A DNA stretch of 64,000 bases, taken from assembly GCF_018309085.1 (NCBI RefSeq), contig NZ_CP070502.1, positions 3,405,001-3,469,000 of the forward strand. Reading direction: 5' to 3'. The position numbers and the translations under genes were made by a program. The notes under the pieces are model-generated. The model was not told the origin of the DNA. It did no database searches and worked only from the letters and a program-made list of their open reading frames with translations. Each line of letters opens with the position of its first letter. Position 1 is the first letter of the stretch. Source of the DNA: Sporosarcina sp. Marseille-Q4063. GTDB taxonomy: Bacteria > Bacillota > Bacilli > Bacillales_A > Planococcaceae. Positions 1 through 8,597 of this stretch are shown here, piece after piece.

Positions 1-2
1 TT

Positions 3-515
3 CCGGGTACAAATTATTTAGAACCATTTTTGGAAAAAGGTGTACCGGATTTATGGACTTATTATTGTTGTGGACAATATAAGGAGGTTGCAAATCGTTT
101 TTTTGCTTTTCCTTCTGCCCGTAATCGGATAATTGGAATGCAATTATATAAATTTAATATGACCGGCTTCTTGCATTGGGGTTTTAATTTTTGGTACTCA
201 CAATTATCAAAGAAAAAAATAAACCCATTTCAAGTAACTGATGCTGATCATGGATTTCCTTCAGGAGATGCATTTGTCGTATATCCTGGGGAAAACGGAC
301 CAATCGAATCACTTAGGTTGGAAGTGTTTTATGAGGCATTACAAGACATAAGGGCATTGCAACTATTGGAATCCTATGTAGGAAAAAAAGCAGTAATTGA
401 ATTATTAGAGGAAGGATTAAATGAGCCATTAACCTTTACTAAATATCCACAGAGCGGTGATTGGTTATTGAAAAAAAGAGAACAAGTAAATCGTGAAATA
501 AAAGATAGAATATGA
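3..515 (+). CDS. DUF4091 / GH123-like glycoside hydrolase, C-terminal part
   Basis: The reading frame is open to the left edge (codons for PGTNYLEPFLEKG precede the first in-frame TTG), so only about the last 170 residues are present. The segment with SARNRIIGMQLYKFN, GFLHWGFNFW, FPSGDAFVVYPG and LRLEVFYEALQDIRAL resembles the C-terminal part of DUF4091 proteins, which are related to family GH123 beta-N-acetylgalactosaminidases. The catalytic residues are upstream of the window, so activity cannot be judged. It ends 12 bases before a Gfo/Idh gene, suggesting one operon. A GalNAc-releasing enzyme would fit the amino-galactose genes at 15-19 kb; that link is inference. Confidence 0.65.
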   Translation, partial: PGTNYLEPFLEKGVPDLWTYYCCGQYKEVANRFFAFPSARNRIIGMQLYKFNMTGFLHWGFNFWYSQLSKKKINPFQVTDADHGFPSGDAFVVYPGENGPIESLRLEVFYEALQDIRALQLLESYVGKKAVIELLEEGLNEPLTFTKYPQSGDWLLKKREQVNREIKDRI

Positions 516-527
516 GGAGTGACTTAA

Positions 528-1610
528 ATGACGAAAGTATTGAAAGTTGGAATTATCGGTTGTGGTGGAATTGCCAATGGTAAACATCTACCAAGCTTAA
601 GTAAGCTAAAGAACGTTGAGCTTGTTGGATTTTGCGATGTTATTATTGAAAAAGCGGAGATAGCTGCAGAAGAATATGGAACAGCAAATGCAATAACTTA
701 TGTAAAATATCAGGAATTGTTAGAAGATAAATCAATTGACGTTGTTCATGTGCTAACACCAAATATCTCACATGCTGAAATATCAATTGCCGCATTGGAG
801 GCGGGAAAGCATGTTATGTGTGAAAAACCTATGGCTAAGACTTCGAAAGAAGCAAAGGAAATGGTAGAAAAGGCAAGAAGTACAGGTAAAAAGTTAACAA
901 TTGGTTATGATAACCGGTTTAGACCAGACAGTCAGCAATTGCATAAAATCACAAGTCGTGGTGATTTGGGGGAAGTATATTTTGCTAAAGCACATGCAAT
1001 TCGAAGACGTGCTGTACCTACGTGGGGTGTGTTTCTGGACGAAGAAAAACAAGGTGGCGGTCCATTAATTGATATCGGAACTCATGCCCTAGATTTAACT
1101 TTGTGGATGATGGACAATTATGAGCCCAAATCTGTAATGGGAAACATTTACCACGTATTGGGGAAGAAAGAAAATTCCGCGAATGCATGGGGTTCGTGGA
1201 ATCCTAATGAATTTAGAGTGGAGGACTCTGCATTTGGTTTTATTACAATGAAAAACGGGGCAACAATTACATTAGAAGCTAGTTGGGCATTAAATTCATT
1301 AGATGAAGACGAAGCTAAATGCTCCTTAAGTGGGTCTGAAGGTGGAGCTGATATGAAAGATGGTCTTCGTATAAATGGAGAGGATTTTGGCAAGTTGTAT
1401 ACAAAGAGTTTCGAATTGGATGCAGGCGGAGTTGCCTATTACGATGGTGAATCAGAATCGCATGCAGATTTGGAAGCTCGTTTGTGGATCGATAGTATTA
1501 TTAATGACACAGAACCAACAGTAAAACCAGAGCAAGCTTATGTAGTTACACAAATATTAGAAGCTATTTATGAGTCTGCGAAAACCGGTAAAGCTGTCTA
1601 TTTTGATTAA
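528..1610 (+). CDS. Gfo/Idh/MocA family NAD(P)-dependent oxidoreductase
   Basis: 360 residues, a normal length for the family. The N-terminal Rossmann fold has a GCGGIA nucleotide-binding turn (about residues 11-16), the family EKP motif is at 99-101, and GGGPLIDIGTHALD (177-189) supplies the usual His and Asp of the substrate site. An AGGAG-type site lies 8 bases before the ATG. The block HAIRRRAVPTWGVF is closely matched in the protein at 4665-5705, so the two are paralogues in one locus. Members oxidise or reduce sugars, inositols or glycosides; the substrate cannot be read from sequence. The gene follows the GH123-like gene directly. Confidence 0.9.
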   Translation: MTKVLKVGIIGCGGIANGKHLPSLSKLKNVELVGFCDVIIEKAEIAAEEYGTANAITYVKYQELLEDKSIDVVHVLTPNISHAEISIAALEAGKHVMCEKPMAKTSKEAKEMVEKARSTGKKLTIGYDNRFRPDSQQLHKITSRGDLGEVYFAKAHAIRRRAVPTWGVFLDEEKQGGGPLIDIGTHALDLTLWMMDNYEPKSVMGNIYHVLGKKENSANAWGSWNPNEFRVEDSAFGFITMKNGATITLEASWALNSLDEDEAKCSLSGSEGGADMKDGLRINGEDFGKLYTKSFELDAGGVAYYDGESESHADLEARLWIDSIINDTEPTVKPEQAYVVTQILEAIYESAKTGKAVYFD

Positions 1611-1681
1611 TAAGCTATTGTCTCGTAATCAAATACAGTGCACGTAGGTTATTATTCAAAACTTATAAACGGAAGTGAGTG

Positions 1682-2692
1682 ATGAAATTGATTAAAGTAG
1701 CATTACTAAGTAGGTGGCATGTACATGCTGATGACTATGTACGTGAAATTAATGAAAATAAAAATATATCTATCAAGTTAGTTTGGGATGAAGAAATAAT
1801 TCGTGGGGAAGAATGGGCTAAAGAATTAGGAGTACCATTTGAAAAAGATTTAAAAGCTGTGCTATCAAATCCTGAAATTGATGCAGTCATTGTAAATACG
1901 CCAACTAGCTTACATAAGGATGTTATTGTCGCTGCAGCGAATAATAACAAACATATATTTACCGAAAAAGTTTTGGCCTTTACAGCGAAAGACTGTGACG
2001 AAATTTATCAGGCTGTTGAATCAGCAGGAGTTAAATTAATGGTATCTTTACCACGATTAACGAGCAATAATTTCCTGTATGCCGAAAAGGCACTTAAGGA
2101 AAATTGGATTGGAAAACTAACGATGATTCGATGTCGATTCGCACATGATGGTGCTGTTGTATCAGAAGGAGAGGAAAGTGGGTGGCTACCTACTAGGTTT
2201 TTCGATCAAGTCCAAGCGGGTGGAGGTGCAATGATTGACCTGGGTGCACATCCTATTTATTTAGTAAATCGTCTAGCAGGGAAAGCGAAGGCTGTATATG
2301 CACGTCTGAATAAAGTTATTAGTCCTAAGGTGGATGACAACTCTGCGTTATTGGTAGATTATGAATCGGGTGCAATCGGTATCATAGAAACAAGTTTTGT
2401 TTCTAATAGTAGCCCATTTCAGCTTGAACTTTACGGTACAATTGGAACATTGCTAATTAATGAAGGCGATATTAGCGTTGCTAGTGAAAATGTAAATGAT
2501 GGAAAGTTGACAAAACTAACGGAGGCTTTACCAGAGCTTGCATTGCCAATGGAACAATGGGTTGATGCGATTTTAAATGGATCTACCCCAACAATTACCA
2601 AAGAAGATGTAATTAATCTTTCTTTACTTAATGAAGCAGCATTTTTATCAAATGAAGAGGGACGTCGAGTTGAAGTAGATAAAGTTAAATAG
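1682..2692 (+). CDS. Gfo/Idh/MocA family protein with altered active-site motifs
   Basis: 336 residues from the ATG at 1682; a GTG immediately before it is possible, but GGAAGTGA is better spaced to the ATG. The fold is recognisable from PTSLHKDVIVAAANN, the EK lysine and GGGAMIDLGAH. The usual EKP is EKV (95-97), the glycine-rich turn is replaced by LLSRWHVHADDY, and the HxxD motif reads HPIY. It may bind a different substrate or be a non-catalytic or divergent dehydrogenase. It belongs to the same run of genes as 528-1610 and is followed by a rho-independent terminator. Confidence 0.82.
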   Translation: MKLIKVALLSRWHVHADDYVREINENKNISIKLVWDEEIIRGEEWAKELGVPFEKDLKAVLSNPEIDAVIVNTPTSLHKDVIVAAANNNKHIFTEKVLAFTAKDCDEIYQAVESAGVKLMVSLPRLTSNNFLYAEKALKENWIGKLTMIRCRFAHDGAVVSEGEESGWLPTRFFDQVQAGGGAMIDLGAHPIYLVNRLAGKAKAVYARLNKVISPKVDDNSALLVDYESGAIGIIETSFVSNSSPFQLELYGTIGTLLINEGDISVASENVNDGKLTKLTEALPELALPMEQWVDAILNGSTPTITKEDVINLSLLNEAAFLSNEEGRRVEVDKVK

Positions 2693-2700
2693 TAAATTGA

Positions 2701-2749
2701 TATCATCCTTTACAATCAAAGATTATTAAGGGATGGTATTAATTTTTTT
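2701..2749 (+). terminator. Rho-independent terminator
   Basis: An imperfect 10-bp stem (ATCATCCTTT with AAGGGATGGT, two G-T pairs) is followed by a run of seven T. It ends the first oxidoreductase transcript. Confidence 0.75.
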
Positions 2750-2825
2750 GTTTGTATAAAACAGATAAATAATGAAATTGTATTATGATATTAGCTGAAT
2801 TCTTTAATAAGTGAAGGAGAAAATA

Positions 2826-3521
2826 ATGCGTTTGTTATATAATGTTTTAGAATGGATGTCTCGGTTTTTGGCTGTGAATCTATTGTGGATATTTTTCAAT
2901 ATCCCGATTTGGTATTTTATCATTAGTTTAGTATTAGCTGAAAACCAAAATCAACTTATTGGACTAATAATTATACTAGTAGTTTTAGTGCCATTGCTAT
3001 TTTTTCCTGCAACAACGAGTATGTTTGCTATAATTCGGAAATGGATAATGAATGAACGAGAAGTTCCTATTATTAAATATTATTGGAAGTTTTATAAGGA
3101 GAATTATGTTAAAAGTATGCTAGGCGGGTTCATAATAATCGGCATCTGGATAATATTTATCATTGATTACTATTATTTTAAAACCTACTTAAATAGTATG
3201 TTTTTATATTTGTTTATAGTTTTATTTATACTTTTACTGACTTTTACCATGTACTTTATCTCGACAATTGTCCATTTTGAAGCAAAGTTACTATACTCGC
3301 TAAAAAATGCATTTCTTATTACCATTATAAGACCGATTTCAAGTTTGGGAATCGGAATACTGAATGTACTCAGTATTTATGTTAGTGTTTATCATATAAC
3401 TTTTTTAATCCCAACTTTTTTAGGAACAATAATTGCCTATGTATCATTTTCTGGATTTTTTAAAGTGTATGTAACTCTTGAAGCGAAACGAGAAAAAGAT
3501 AACATGAAAAATCTAAAATAA
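2826..3521 (+). CDS. YesL-like (DUF624) membrane protein
   Basis: 231 residues from the ATG at 2826. An upstream in-frame GTG at 2811 is unlikely because the ribosome site GAAGGAG lies inside that extension, correctly placed for the ATG. Four to five hydrophobic segments (about 15-40, 50-75, 105-125, 130-155, 170-215), the start MRLLYNVLEWMSRFLAVNLLW and the FFPATTSMFAIIRKW region are typical of DUF624/YesL proteins. These occur in Bacilli beside sugar ABC importers and pectin genes; their biochemical role is not established. Here it sits between oxidoreductases and a TIM-barrel gene. Confidence 0.8.
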   Translation: MRLLYNVLEWMSRFLAVNLLWIFFNIPIWYFIISLVLAENQNQLIGLIIILVVLVPLLFFPATTSMFAIIRKWIMNEREVPIIKYYWKFYKENYVKSMLGGFIIIGIWIIFIIDYYYFKTYLNSMFLYLFIVLFILLLTFTMYFISTIVHFEAKLLYSLKNAFLITIIRPISSLGIGILNVLSIYVSVYHITFLIPTFLGTIIAYVSFSGFFKVYVTLEAKREKDNMKNLK

Positions 3522-3581
3522 TTTAATTACCGCTAACAAGAATACTAATAATTTAAATTAAAGGTTGGGGGAAGAAACAAT

Positions 3582-4550
3582 ATGAAGTTAGGTGTATTTT
3601 CAGTATTATTCTCACAAAAATCATTTGAAGAAATGCTTGACCATGTTCAAGCTGCAGGCTTAGATGCAATTGAAATCGGGACGGGCGGCTATCCGGGAGA
3701 TGCTCATTGTAATGTTGATGAGCTTTTGGCGAGCGAAGATAAACGAAAAGAATACTTGGATAAAGTTCATTCACGCGGTTTAACAATAAGTGCGTTCAGC
3801 TGTCACGGTAATCCCTTTTCACCGAATCAACAAATTGCACAAGATGCTCATGAAACATTCGTTAAAACGGTGAAACTTGCACAACTATTGGACGTTCCAG
3901 TGGTAAATACTTTTTCAGGAACACCTGGATCAAACGAAGACTCTAAACAACCGAATTGGCCAATTTCTCCGTGGCCGACAGAGTACACGGATATTTACAA
4001 CTGGCAATGGGAAGAGAAACTCATTCCGTACTGGAAAGAACAAGGGAAATTTGCGGAAGATCATGGCGTAAAAATCGGCATCGAACTTCACGGCGGATTT
4101 TCAGTTCACACGCCGTACACCATGTTGAAATTAAGAGAAGCGACTTCACCGGCAATTGGCGCGAATTTGGATCCAAGTCATCTGTGGTGGCAAGGGATTG
4201 ACCCAGTCGCTGCAATCAAGATTTTAGGAAAAGAGAATGCCATTCACCATTTCCATGCAAAAGATACATACATCGATCAAGAAAACGTGAATATGCACGG
4301 GCTAACGGATATGCAACCTTATGGCGATGTGCAGTCTCGCGCATGGACATTCAGATCTGTAGGCTGCGGCCACAGCATTCAAGAATGGTCCGACATGATG
4401 AGCGCGCTTCGCACGTATGGATATGATTATGTCGTCAGTATCGAACATGAAGATCCGTTAATGTCAGTCGACGAAGGTTTTTCGCGTGCTGTGACAAACT
4501 TGAAATCTGTATTGATTAAAGACCAACCTGCTGATATGTGGTGGGTGTAA
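3582..4550 (+). CDS. Sugar phosphate isomerase/epimerase-like TIM-barrel protein
   Basis: 322 residues, family AP_endonuc_2 (xylose isomerase-like TIM barrel). Candidate metal ligands are Glu168 (IGIELHGG), Asp197/His200 (LDPSHLWW), His225 (HFHAKD) and Glu near 288 (SIEHED). GGGGAAG gives a good ribosome site. Relatives include inosose dehydratase (IolE), ketose epimerases and the recently recognised 3-keto-glycoside lyases, which partner with Gfo/Idh enzymes. Its position between two Gfo/Idh genes makes an oxidise-then-eliminate or epimerise role plausible, but the substrate is unknown. The second half of the gene looks more GC-rich than its upstream neighbours. Confidence 0.88.
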   Translation: MKLGVFSVLFSQKSFEEMLDHVQAAGLDAIEIGTGGYPGDAHCNVDELLASEDKRKEYLDKVHSRGLTISAFSCHGNPFSPNQQIAQDAHETFVKTVKLAQLLDVPVVNTFSGTPGSNEDSKQPNWPISPWPTEYTDIYNWQWEEKLIPYWKEQGKFAEDHGVKIGIELHGGFSVHTPYTMLKLREATSPAIGANLDPSHLWWQGIDPVAAIKILGKENAIHHFHAKDTYIDQENVNMHGLTDMQPYGDVQSRAWTFRSVGCGHSIQEWSDMMSALRTYGYDYVVSIEHEDPLMSVDEGFSRAVTNLKSVLIKDQPADMWWV

Positions 4551-4560
4551 ATGAATAGTT

Positions 4561-4602
4561 AGTTGTGATCAATGAAGATTTCGCATATATCACAACTTTT
4601 TT
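4561..4602 (+). terminator. Rho-independent terminator
   Basis: A perfect 9-bp stem AGTTGTGAT/ATCACAACT is followed by six T, just after the TIM-barrel gene. Confidence 0.85.
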
Positions 4603-4664
4603 AGTTATGAACAATAATATCTCTAATTCGAGAAAAACCGAACGAATCGGAAGGGAAAGTTAAT

Positions 4665-5705
4665 ATGAATGTATTAAGAGTAGGCATTATTGGGGCGGGG
4701 GCAATCGCAGGAGATGTCCATATTCCGAATTATTTATCCTGTGGAAACAAAGTAGAGGTTGTGGCGGTAGCGGATGTGGTCATTGAACGTGCTCAGGAAT
4801 TGGCAAATAAATTTGCGATACCCCATGCATTTGGTTCATATGAAGAAATGCTCGCGGATGTTAAATTAGACGCAGTCAGTGTTTGCGTGCCGAATAAATT
4901 TCATGCAGAAGCAACAATCGCGGCGCTTGAAGCGGGTTGTCATGTGTTATGCGAAAAACCGCCAGCGATGACCGTCGAAGAAGCGGAATTAATGGTGCAA
5001 ACCGCTCAAAAATCAGGAAAGTTCTTAACATTTGGTTTTCATTTCCGTTATCGACCAGAAGTTGAAATTGCAAAATCATTCATCGATGCCGATGAAATGG
5101 GCGAAATTTATTCCGCCCGCGTGCATGCGATTCGAAGAAGAGGCATTCCAGGTTGGGGCGTCTTCACGAATAAAGAATTACAGGGTGGCGGTCCTTTAAT
5201 CGATATAGGCGTGCATATGTTAGATACCGCGTTATATCTGATGGGGTATCCAGAGCCGGAAACTGTCCTCGGAAAAACACATCAGCGACTAGGCAATAAA
5301 AAAGGGGTCGGCTTGTTCGGCGAGTGGGATTATGAAAATTACACTGTCGAAGACATGGCTGTCGGCATGGTGACATTCAAAAATGGCGCCACATTGACAT
5401 TGGAAGCTTCATTCGCTGCAAACGTCGAAAAGGACGAAACGATGCAAGTCTCATTGATGGGCGATAAAGGCGGAGCAGATATATTCCCGCTTAAAATATA
5501 TCAAGAAAAACATAATACGTTAGTCGATATCACGCCGGTCTATCTACCTGAAGTGGTAGGCCACGAACGCGAGATTCAACAGTTTGTCGAACACTGTTTA
5601 GCAGGCGTGCAACCTTTGAGCACACCTGAACAAGGTTTGATCATACAAAAAATCGTCAATGCGATTTATGAATCGGCGGAAACTGGGAAAGCGATACAAT
5701 TTTAA
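4665..5705 (+). CDS. Gfo/Idh/MocA family oxidoreductase
   Basis: 346 residues with a GAGAIAG nucleotide-binding turn (10-16), EKP at 97-99 and GGGPLIDIGVHMLD as the substrate-site motif. It is a clear paralogue of the protein at 528-1610 (shared HAIRRRGIPGWGVF-type block). GGAAGGGAAAG gives the ribosome site. It follows a terminator, so it may have its own promoter in 4603-4650 or rely on readthrough. It is probably an NAD(P)-dependent dehydrogenase for a glycoside or sugar derivative, working with the TIM-barrel enzyme upstream; this is inferred from context only. Confidence 0.9.
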   Translation: MNVLRVGIIGAGAIAGDVHIPNYLSCGNKVEVVAVADVVIERAQELANKFAIPHAFGSYEEMLADVKLDAVSVCVPNKFHAEATIAALEAGCHVLCEKPPAMTVEEAELMVQTAQKSGKFLTFGFHFRYRPEVEIAKSFIDADEMGEIYSARVHAIRRRGIPGWGVFTNKELQGGGPLIDIGVHMLDTALYLMGYPEPETVLGKTHQRLGNKKGVGLFGEWDYENYTVEDMAVGMVTFKNGATLTLEASFAANVEKDETMQVSLMGDKGGADIFPLKIYQEKHNTLVDITPVYLPEVVGHEREIQQFVEHCLAGVQPLSTPEQGLIIQKIVNAIYESAETGKAIQF

Positions 5706-5714
5706 ATATAAGTT

Positions 5715-5763
5715 AAATGCTTGGTAATTTGCTGATGAAAGCAATTGCCAAGCATTTTTTTAT
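5715..5763 (+). terminator. Strong rho-independent terminator
   Basis: AATGCTTGG pairs with CCAAGCATT and the stem continues inward through AATTTGC/GCAATT with one bulge. Seven T follow. It closes region 1. Confidence 0.9.
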
Positions 5764-6242
5764 TTCCGTCAACTTTATACATTATTCAAAATACATTCTC
5801 TTGACTTTCCGCACCTGTAAACAACAACAAAAATATTCTCCTAAACAGAAATCAGGTCACCCATCAAATGAACAATCGCTGCATTATGGTATCACCTACC
5901 ATACCTCTATTGATATTTGTGTCATATGTTATCGCATCTAAGCATCTTGTAATCTAGTTTTAGTTTAATGTAAAACTATTTAGTAAAACTTAATTACTTA
6001 ATTAACTAATTCATTTGTAGCTAATCGCAATATTATCGATGGTTTTCTACGGATTGGCCTCTATAAAATTCGTTATGTTCAAAAATAAACACAGGAAACT
6101 TTAAATTCAATATAGACAGAATTTGTAGTCTATGATAATATGAAAAAATAATTAGTAAAACATTTACTTGATGTTTTATTTTTAATTAACTCAATATGTA
6201 AACGTTTTTGAAAAGTAGATAACGGAATGCGTGGTGATTTAT
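5764..6242. other. AT-rich intergenic region before the ROK kinase gene
   Basis: About 480 bases with no convincing gene; a 74-codon open frame starting in the terminator is rejected. The segment TTAGTAAAAC occurs twice (about 5980 and 6150) and could be part of a regulator site. A weak cre-like sequence lies near the 3' end. I see no clear -35/-10 pair. Confidence 0.5.
6197..6210 (+). promoter_or_regulatory. Weak cre-like site
   Basis: TGTAAACGTTTTTG matches the CcpA cre consensus except for the last two bases. It lies about 35 bases upstream of the ROK kinase gene. Functional only by inference. Confidence 0.35.
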
Positions 6243-7151
6243 GTGACATATGCGTTAGGTGTCGATATTGGAGGTACGAAAGTTGCAACAGTAATAATTG
6301 ATAAGTCTGGAGGAATATTGAACCGTTCAGAAGTGATAAGTATTCCAACCGATAAAGAAAAGATGTTTGGACAAGTTATTAAAAGTATTGAAATGGTGCT
6401 AGAAGAGTCATCCGTTCAAATTGAAGAAATCAATGGAATTGGGGTGGGGATTCCCGGAAAAGTTGATCGTGGAAAAGGTATTGCTGTTTATCAAAACAAC
6501 TTACCTTGGCGGAACTTTCCGATTGTAAATCGATTAAAAGACTACTTTTCAATTGAAAACATTGTCATTGATAATGATGTCTACATGGCGACATTTGCAG
6601 AGTGGAAAGTTTCAAACTTAAATACAGAGGATACATTTGTTTACTTAACAGTTAGTACAGGTATTTCATGTTCGATTATCCACGAGGGCTCATTTCTACG
6701 TGGAAACGGTTTCGCCGGAGAAATTGGGTTATTCCCAGTCTTGTCAAAGAAATCGGCCAGTGGCATGAAGAGTTTGGAAAGAGTTGCATCTGGTCCTGCT
6801 ATTCAAAAGCGAGTCGAAAAGTTATTTGAAGATCAAAATTTAACAACGAAGGATTTATTTGAAAAATACAAAGACGGGAATATGGATGCAATTATTTTAA
6901 TGAAGGAGGTGGTTGATTCAATAGCATATGGTATTTATTCAATTATATGTTTGTTGGACCCACACAAAATTGTAGTCGGAGGCGGCGTCATTAATAATAA
7001 CCCATTTATTTTAGATTTAATAAAAGAGTCCATGAAAAAACATTTAATTCCTGAACAACTACATAGCCTAGAGGCATTACGTACAAGTAAACTCAAAGAA
7101 AACTCTGGGATAATTGGGGCGGGATTAAAAGGAATTGAATATTTAAGCTAA
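6243..7151 (+). CDS. ROK-family sugar kinase (candidate amino-galactose kinase)
   Basis: 302 residues from the GTG at 6243 (MTYALGVDIGGT); GGTGA lies 5 bases upstream. An extended GTG start at 6231 is possible. The ATP-binding DIGGT (8-12), the GIGVGIPGKVD region and the DNDV active-site Asp are present, and no HTH domain precedes them, so this is an enzyme rather than a repressor. The zinc motif CxCGxxGCxE common in ROK proteins is absent. It is the first gene before an ABC importer, so it probably phosphorylates the imported sugar. GalNAc or galactosamine is the best guess, given agaS and the nagA-like gene downstream. Confidence 0.85.
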   Translation: MTYALGVDIGGTKVATVIIDKSGGILNRSEVISIPTDKEKMFGQVIKSIEMVLEESSVQIEEINGIGVGIPGKVDRGKGIAVYQNNLPWRNFPIVNRLKDYFSIENIVIDNDVYMATFAEWKVSNLNTEDTFVYLTVSTGISCSIIHEGSFLRGNGFAGEIGLFPVLSKKSASGMKSLERVASGPAIQKRVEKLFEDQNLTTKDLFEKYKDGNMDAIILMKEVVDSIAYGIYSIICLLDPHKIVVGGGVINNNPFILDLIKESMKKHLIPEQLHSLEALRTSKLKENSGIIGAGLKGIEYLS

Positions 7152-7223
7152 AACGAATGAGGTTACTTATTCGAGATGAGAAATTAGTGAAAACAATAAA
7201 AAAGTGGAGAAATGGGGATTAAT

Positions 7224-8486
7224 ATGAAAAAAATCACAGGCTTTTTATTAAGTGTATTATTGCTAGCAATCATTTCAGCATGTGGAAACAGTGGAGACAA
7301 AGCAGAAGCAGATAATGAAATTACATTATGGTATTGGAATAGAGGATTAGATGAAAGTGTATTAGAAAAGGTGAAAGAAGAGTTCCCTGATATTAAGTTT
7401 AATGCACAAAAATTACCACCGGGTTCTGAATATAAAACAAAATTGAGTTCGCTATTAGCAACCAAAAACACTAAAGATGCACCAGATCTAGTATTAATGA
7501 ACATTTGGGTTTCTGAGTATTTACCGCATGCGGACAAGTTTTTAAACTTATATGATCATGGCGGCGAAGAAATTGAAAAGTTATATCCTGCTTGGAAAAC
7601 AAGTCAGGCAATCACGGGTGACGGCGAGCATATGATAGCTGTTCCAGTGGATACATCTCCGACAGGATTCTTTTACCGAGAGGATGTCTTTTCAAAGGCC
7701 GGCATAGCCGACTCTCCTGAAGAATTAGCGGAGAAGACGAGCACCTGGGAGGGCTATGTTGATGTACTCACAACGTTAAAAGAAGAAACAGGTGCTTATG
7801 CGATACCTTCACTTAATAGTATGTTTTCTGGATACATCAATAAACTAGATCAACGATTCTTCGATGAAAATGATGAATTTATAGGTGACCAGGATCATAT
7901 TAAAGATGTTTGGGATAAAGCAATTGAATTAGATGAAAAGGGTCTTATCCTAGGGAATATTGCTGATCAATCGCAGGAGTGGAATGCAGCTATTAATAAT
8001 GATGAAATTGTCGGGTATGATGGTCCGGTTTGGGCAAAAGATATTTTAATAGACACAACACCAGGTACATCTGGAAAATGGAAAGTTGCCCGTTCACCAA
8101 TTAGTGATGGAAATGACGGTGGATCTTTCCTAGCAGTATTAAGTTCCACTAAGAATCCAGAAGTTAGTGCGGAAATTGCTAAATTCATCAATACAACGGA
8201 AAACCAAATTACTTCTTATAATAATTTAAGTTTATTCCCAGCAGAGTTGGATGCGTTGGAAAGCGATAAACTAAACAACGAGGAAGAATTCTTTGGTGGT
8301 CAAAATACAACGGAAATCTTTGTTGAATCTGCTAAAAATGTTAAAGAAGCACACAGAGGTCCGAAAGAGTCGATTGTATTTTCAGCTTTCAGTGATGAAT
8401 TGGATTTGGTGAAAGTGAAGAAGAAAGATCCAGAAAAAGCATGGAAAGATGCTATTGAAAAAATTAAGAGAGATATCGATCTATAA
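7224..8486 (+). CDS. ABC sugar importer, substrate-binding lipoprotein
   Basis: 420 residues from the ATG at 7224 (GGGG six bases upstream); the in-frame ATG at 7212 has its purine run too close. A short lipoprotein signal (MKKITGFLLSVLLLAII) ends in the lipobox SAC followed by GNSGDKAEAD, so the protein is anchored outside the membrane. The body (ITLWYWNRGLDES, YTGF/SPTGFFYREDVF-type segments) is a family 1 extracellular solute-binding protein. It precedes two MalF/MalG-type permeases. No ATPase gene is nearby. Confidence 0.92.
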   Translation: MKKITGFLLSVLLLAIISACGNSGDKAEADNEITLWYWNRGLDESVLEKVKEEFPDIKFNAQKLPPGSEYKTKLSSLLATKNTKDAPDLVLMNIWVSEYLPHADKFLNLYDHGGEEIEKLYPAWKTSQAITGDGEHMIAVPVDTSPTGFFYREDVFSKAGIADSPEELAEKTSTWEGYVDVLTTLKEETGAYAIPSLNSMFSGYINKLDQRFFDENDEFIGDQDHIKDVWDKAIELDEKGLILGNIADQSQEWNAAINNDEIVGYDGPVWAKDILIDTTPGTSGKWKVARSPISDGNDGGSFLAVLSSTKNPEVSAEIAKFINTTENQITSYNNLSLFPAELDALESDKLNNEEEFFGGQNTTEIFVESAKNVKEAHRGPKESIVFSAFSDELDLVKVKKKDPEKAWKDAIEKIKRDIDL

Positions 8487-8597
8487 AAATGTTATAGGGG
8501 GAGCTTCTTCTCCCTATTCTAATTTTATTTTAGGTGGTGGGTTAAAATAGAAAAAACTACAAAGAAGCCAGTAGATAAAATAGATACATGGAGTGCT

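Noticed and set aside
5717-5941. 74-codon frame after the oxidoreductase gene
   Set aside because: Starts within a strong terminator, has no ribosome site, and shows no recognisable features.
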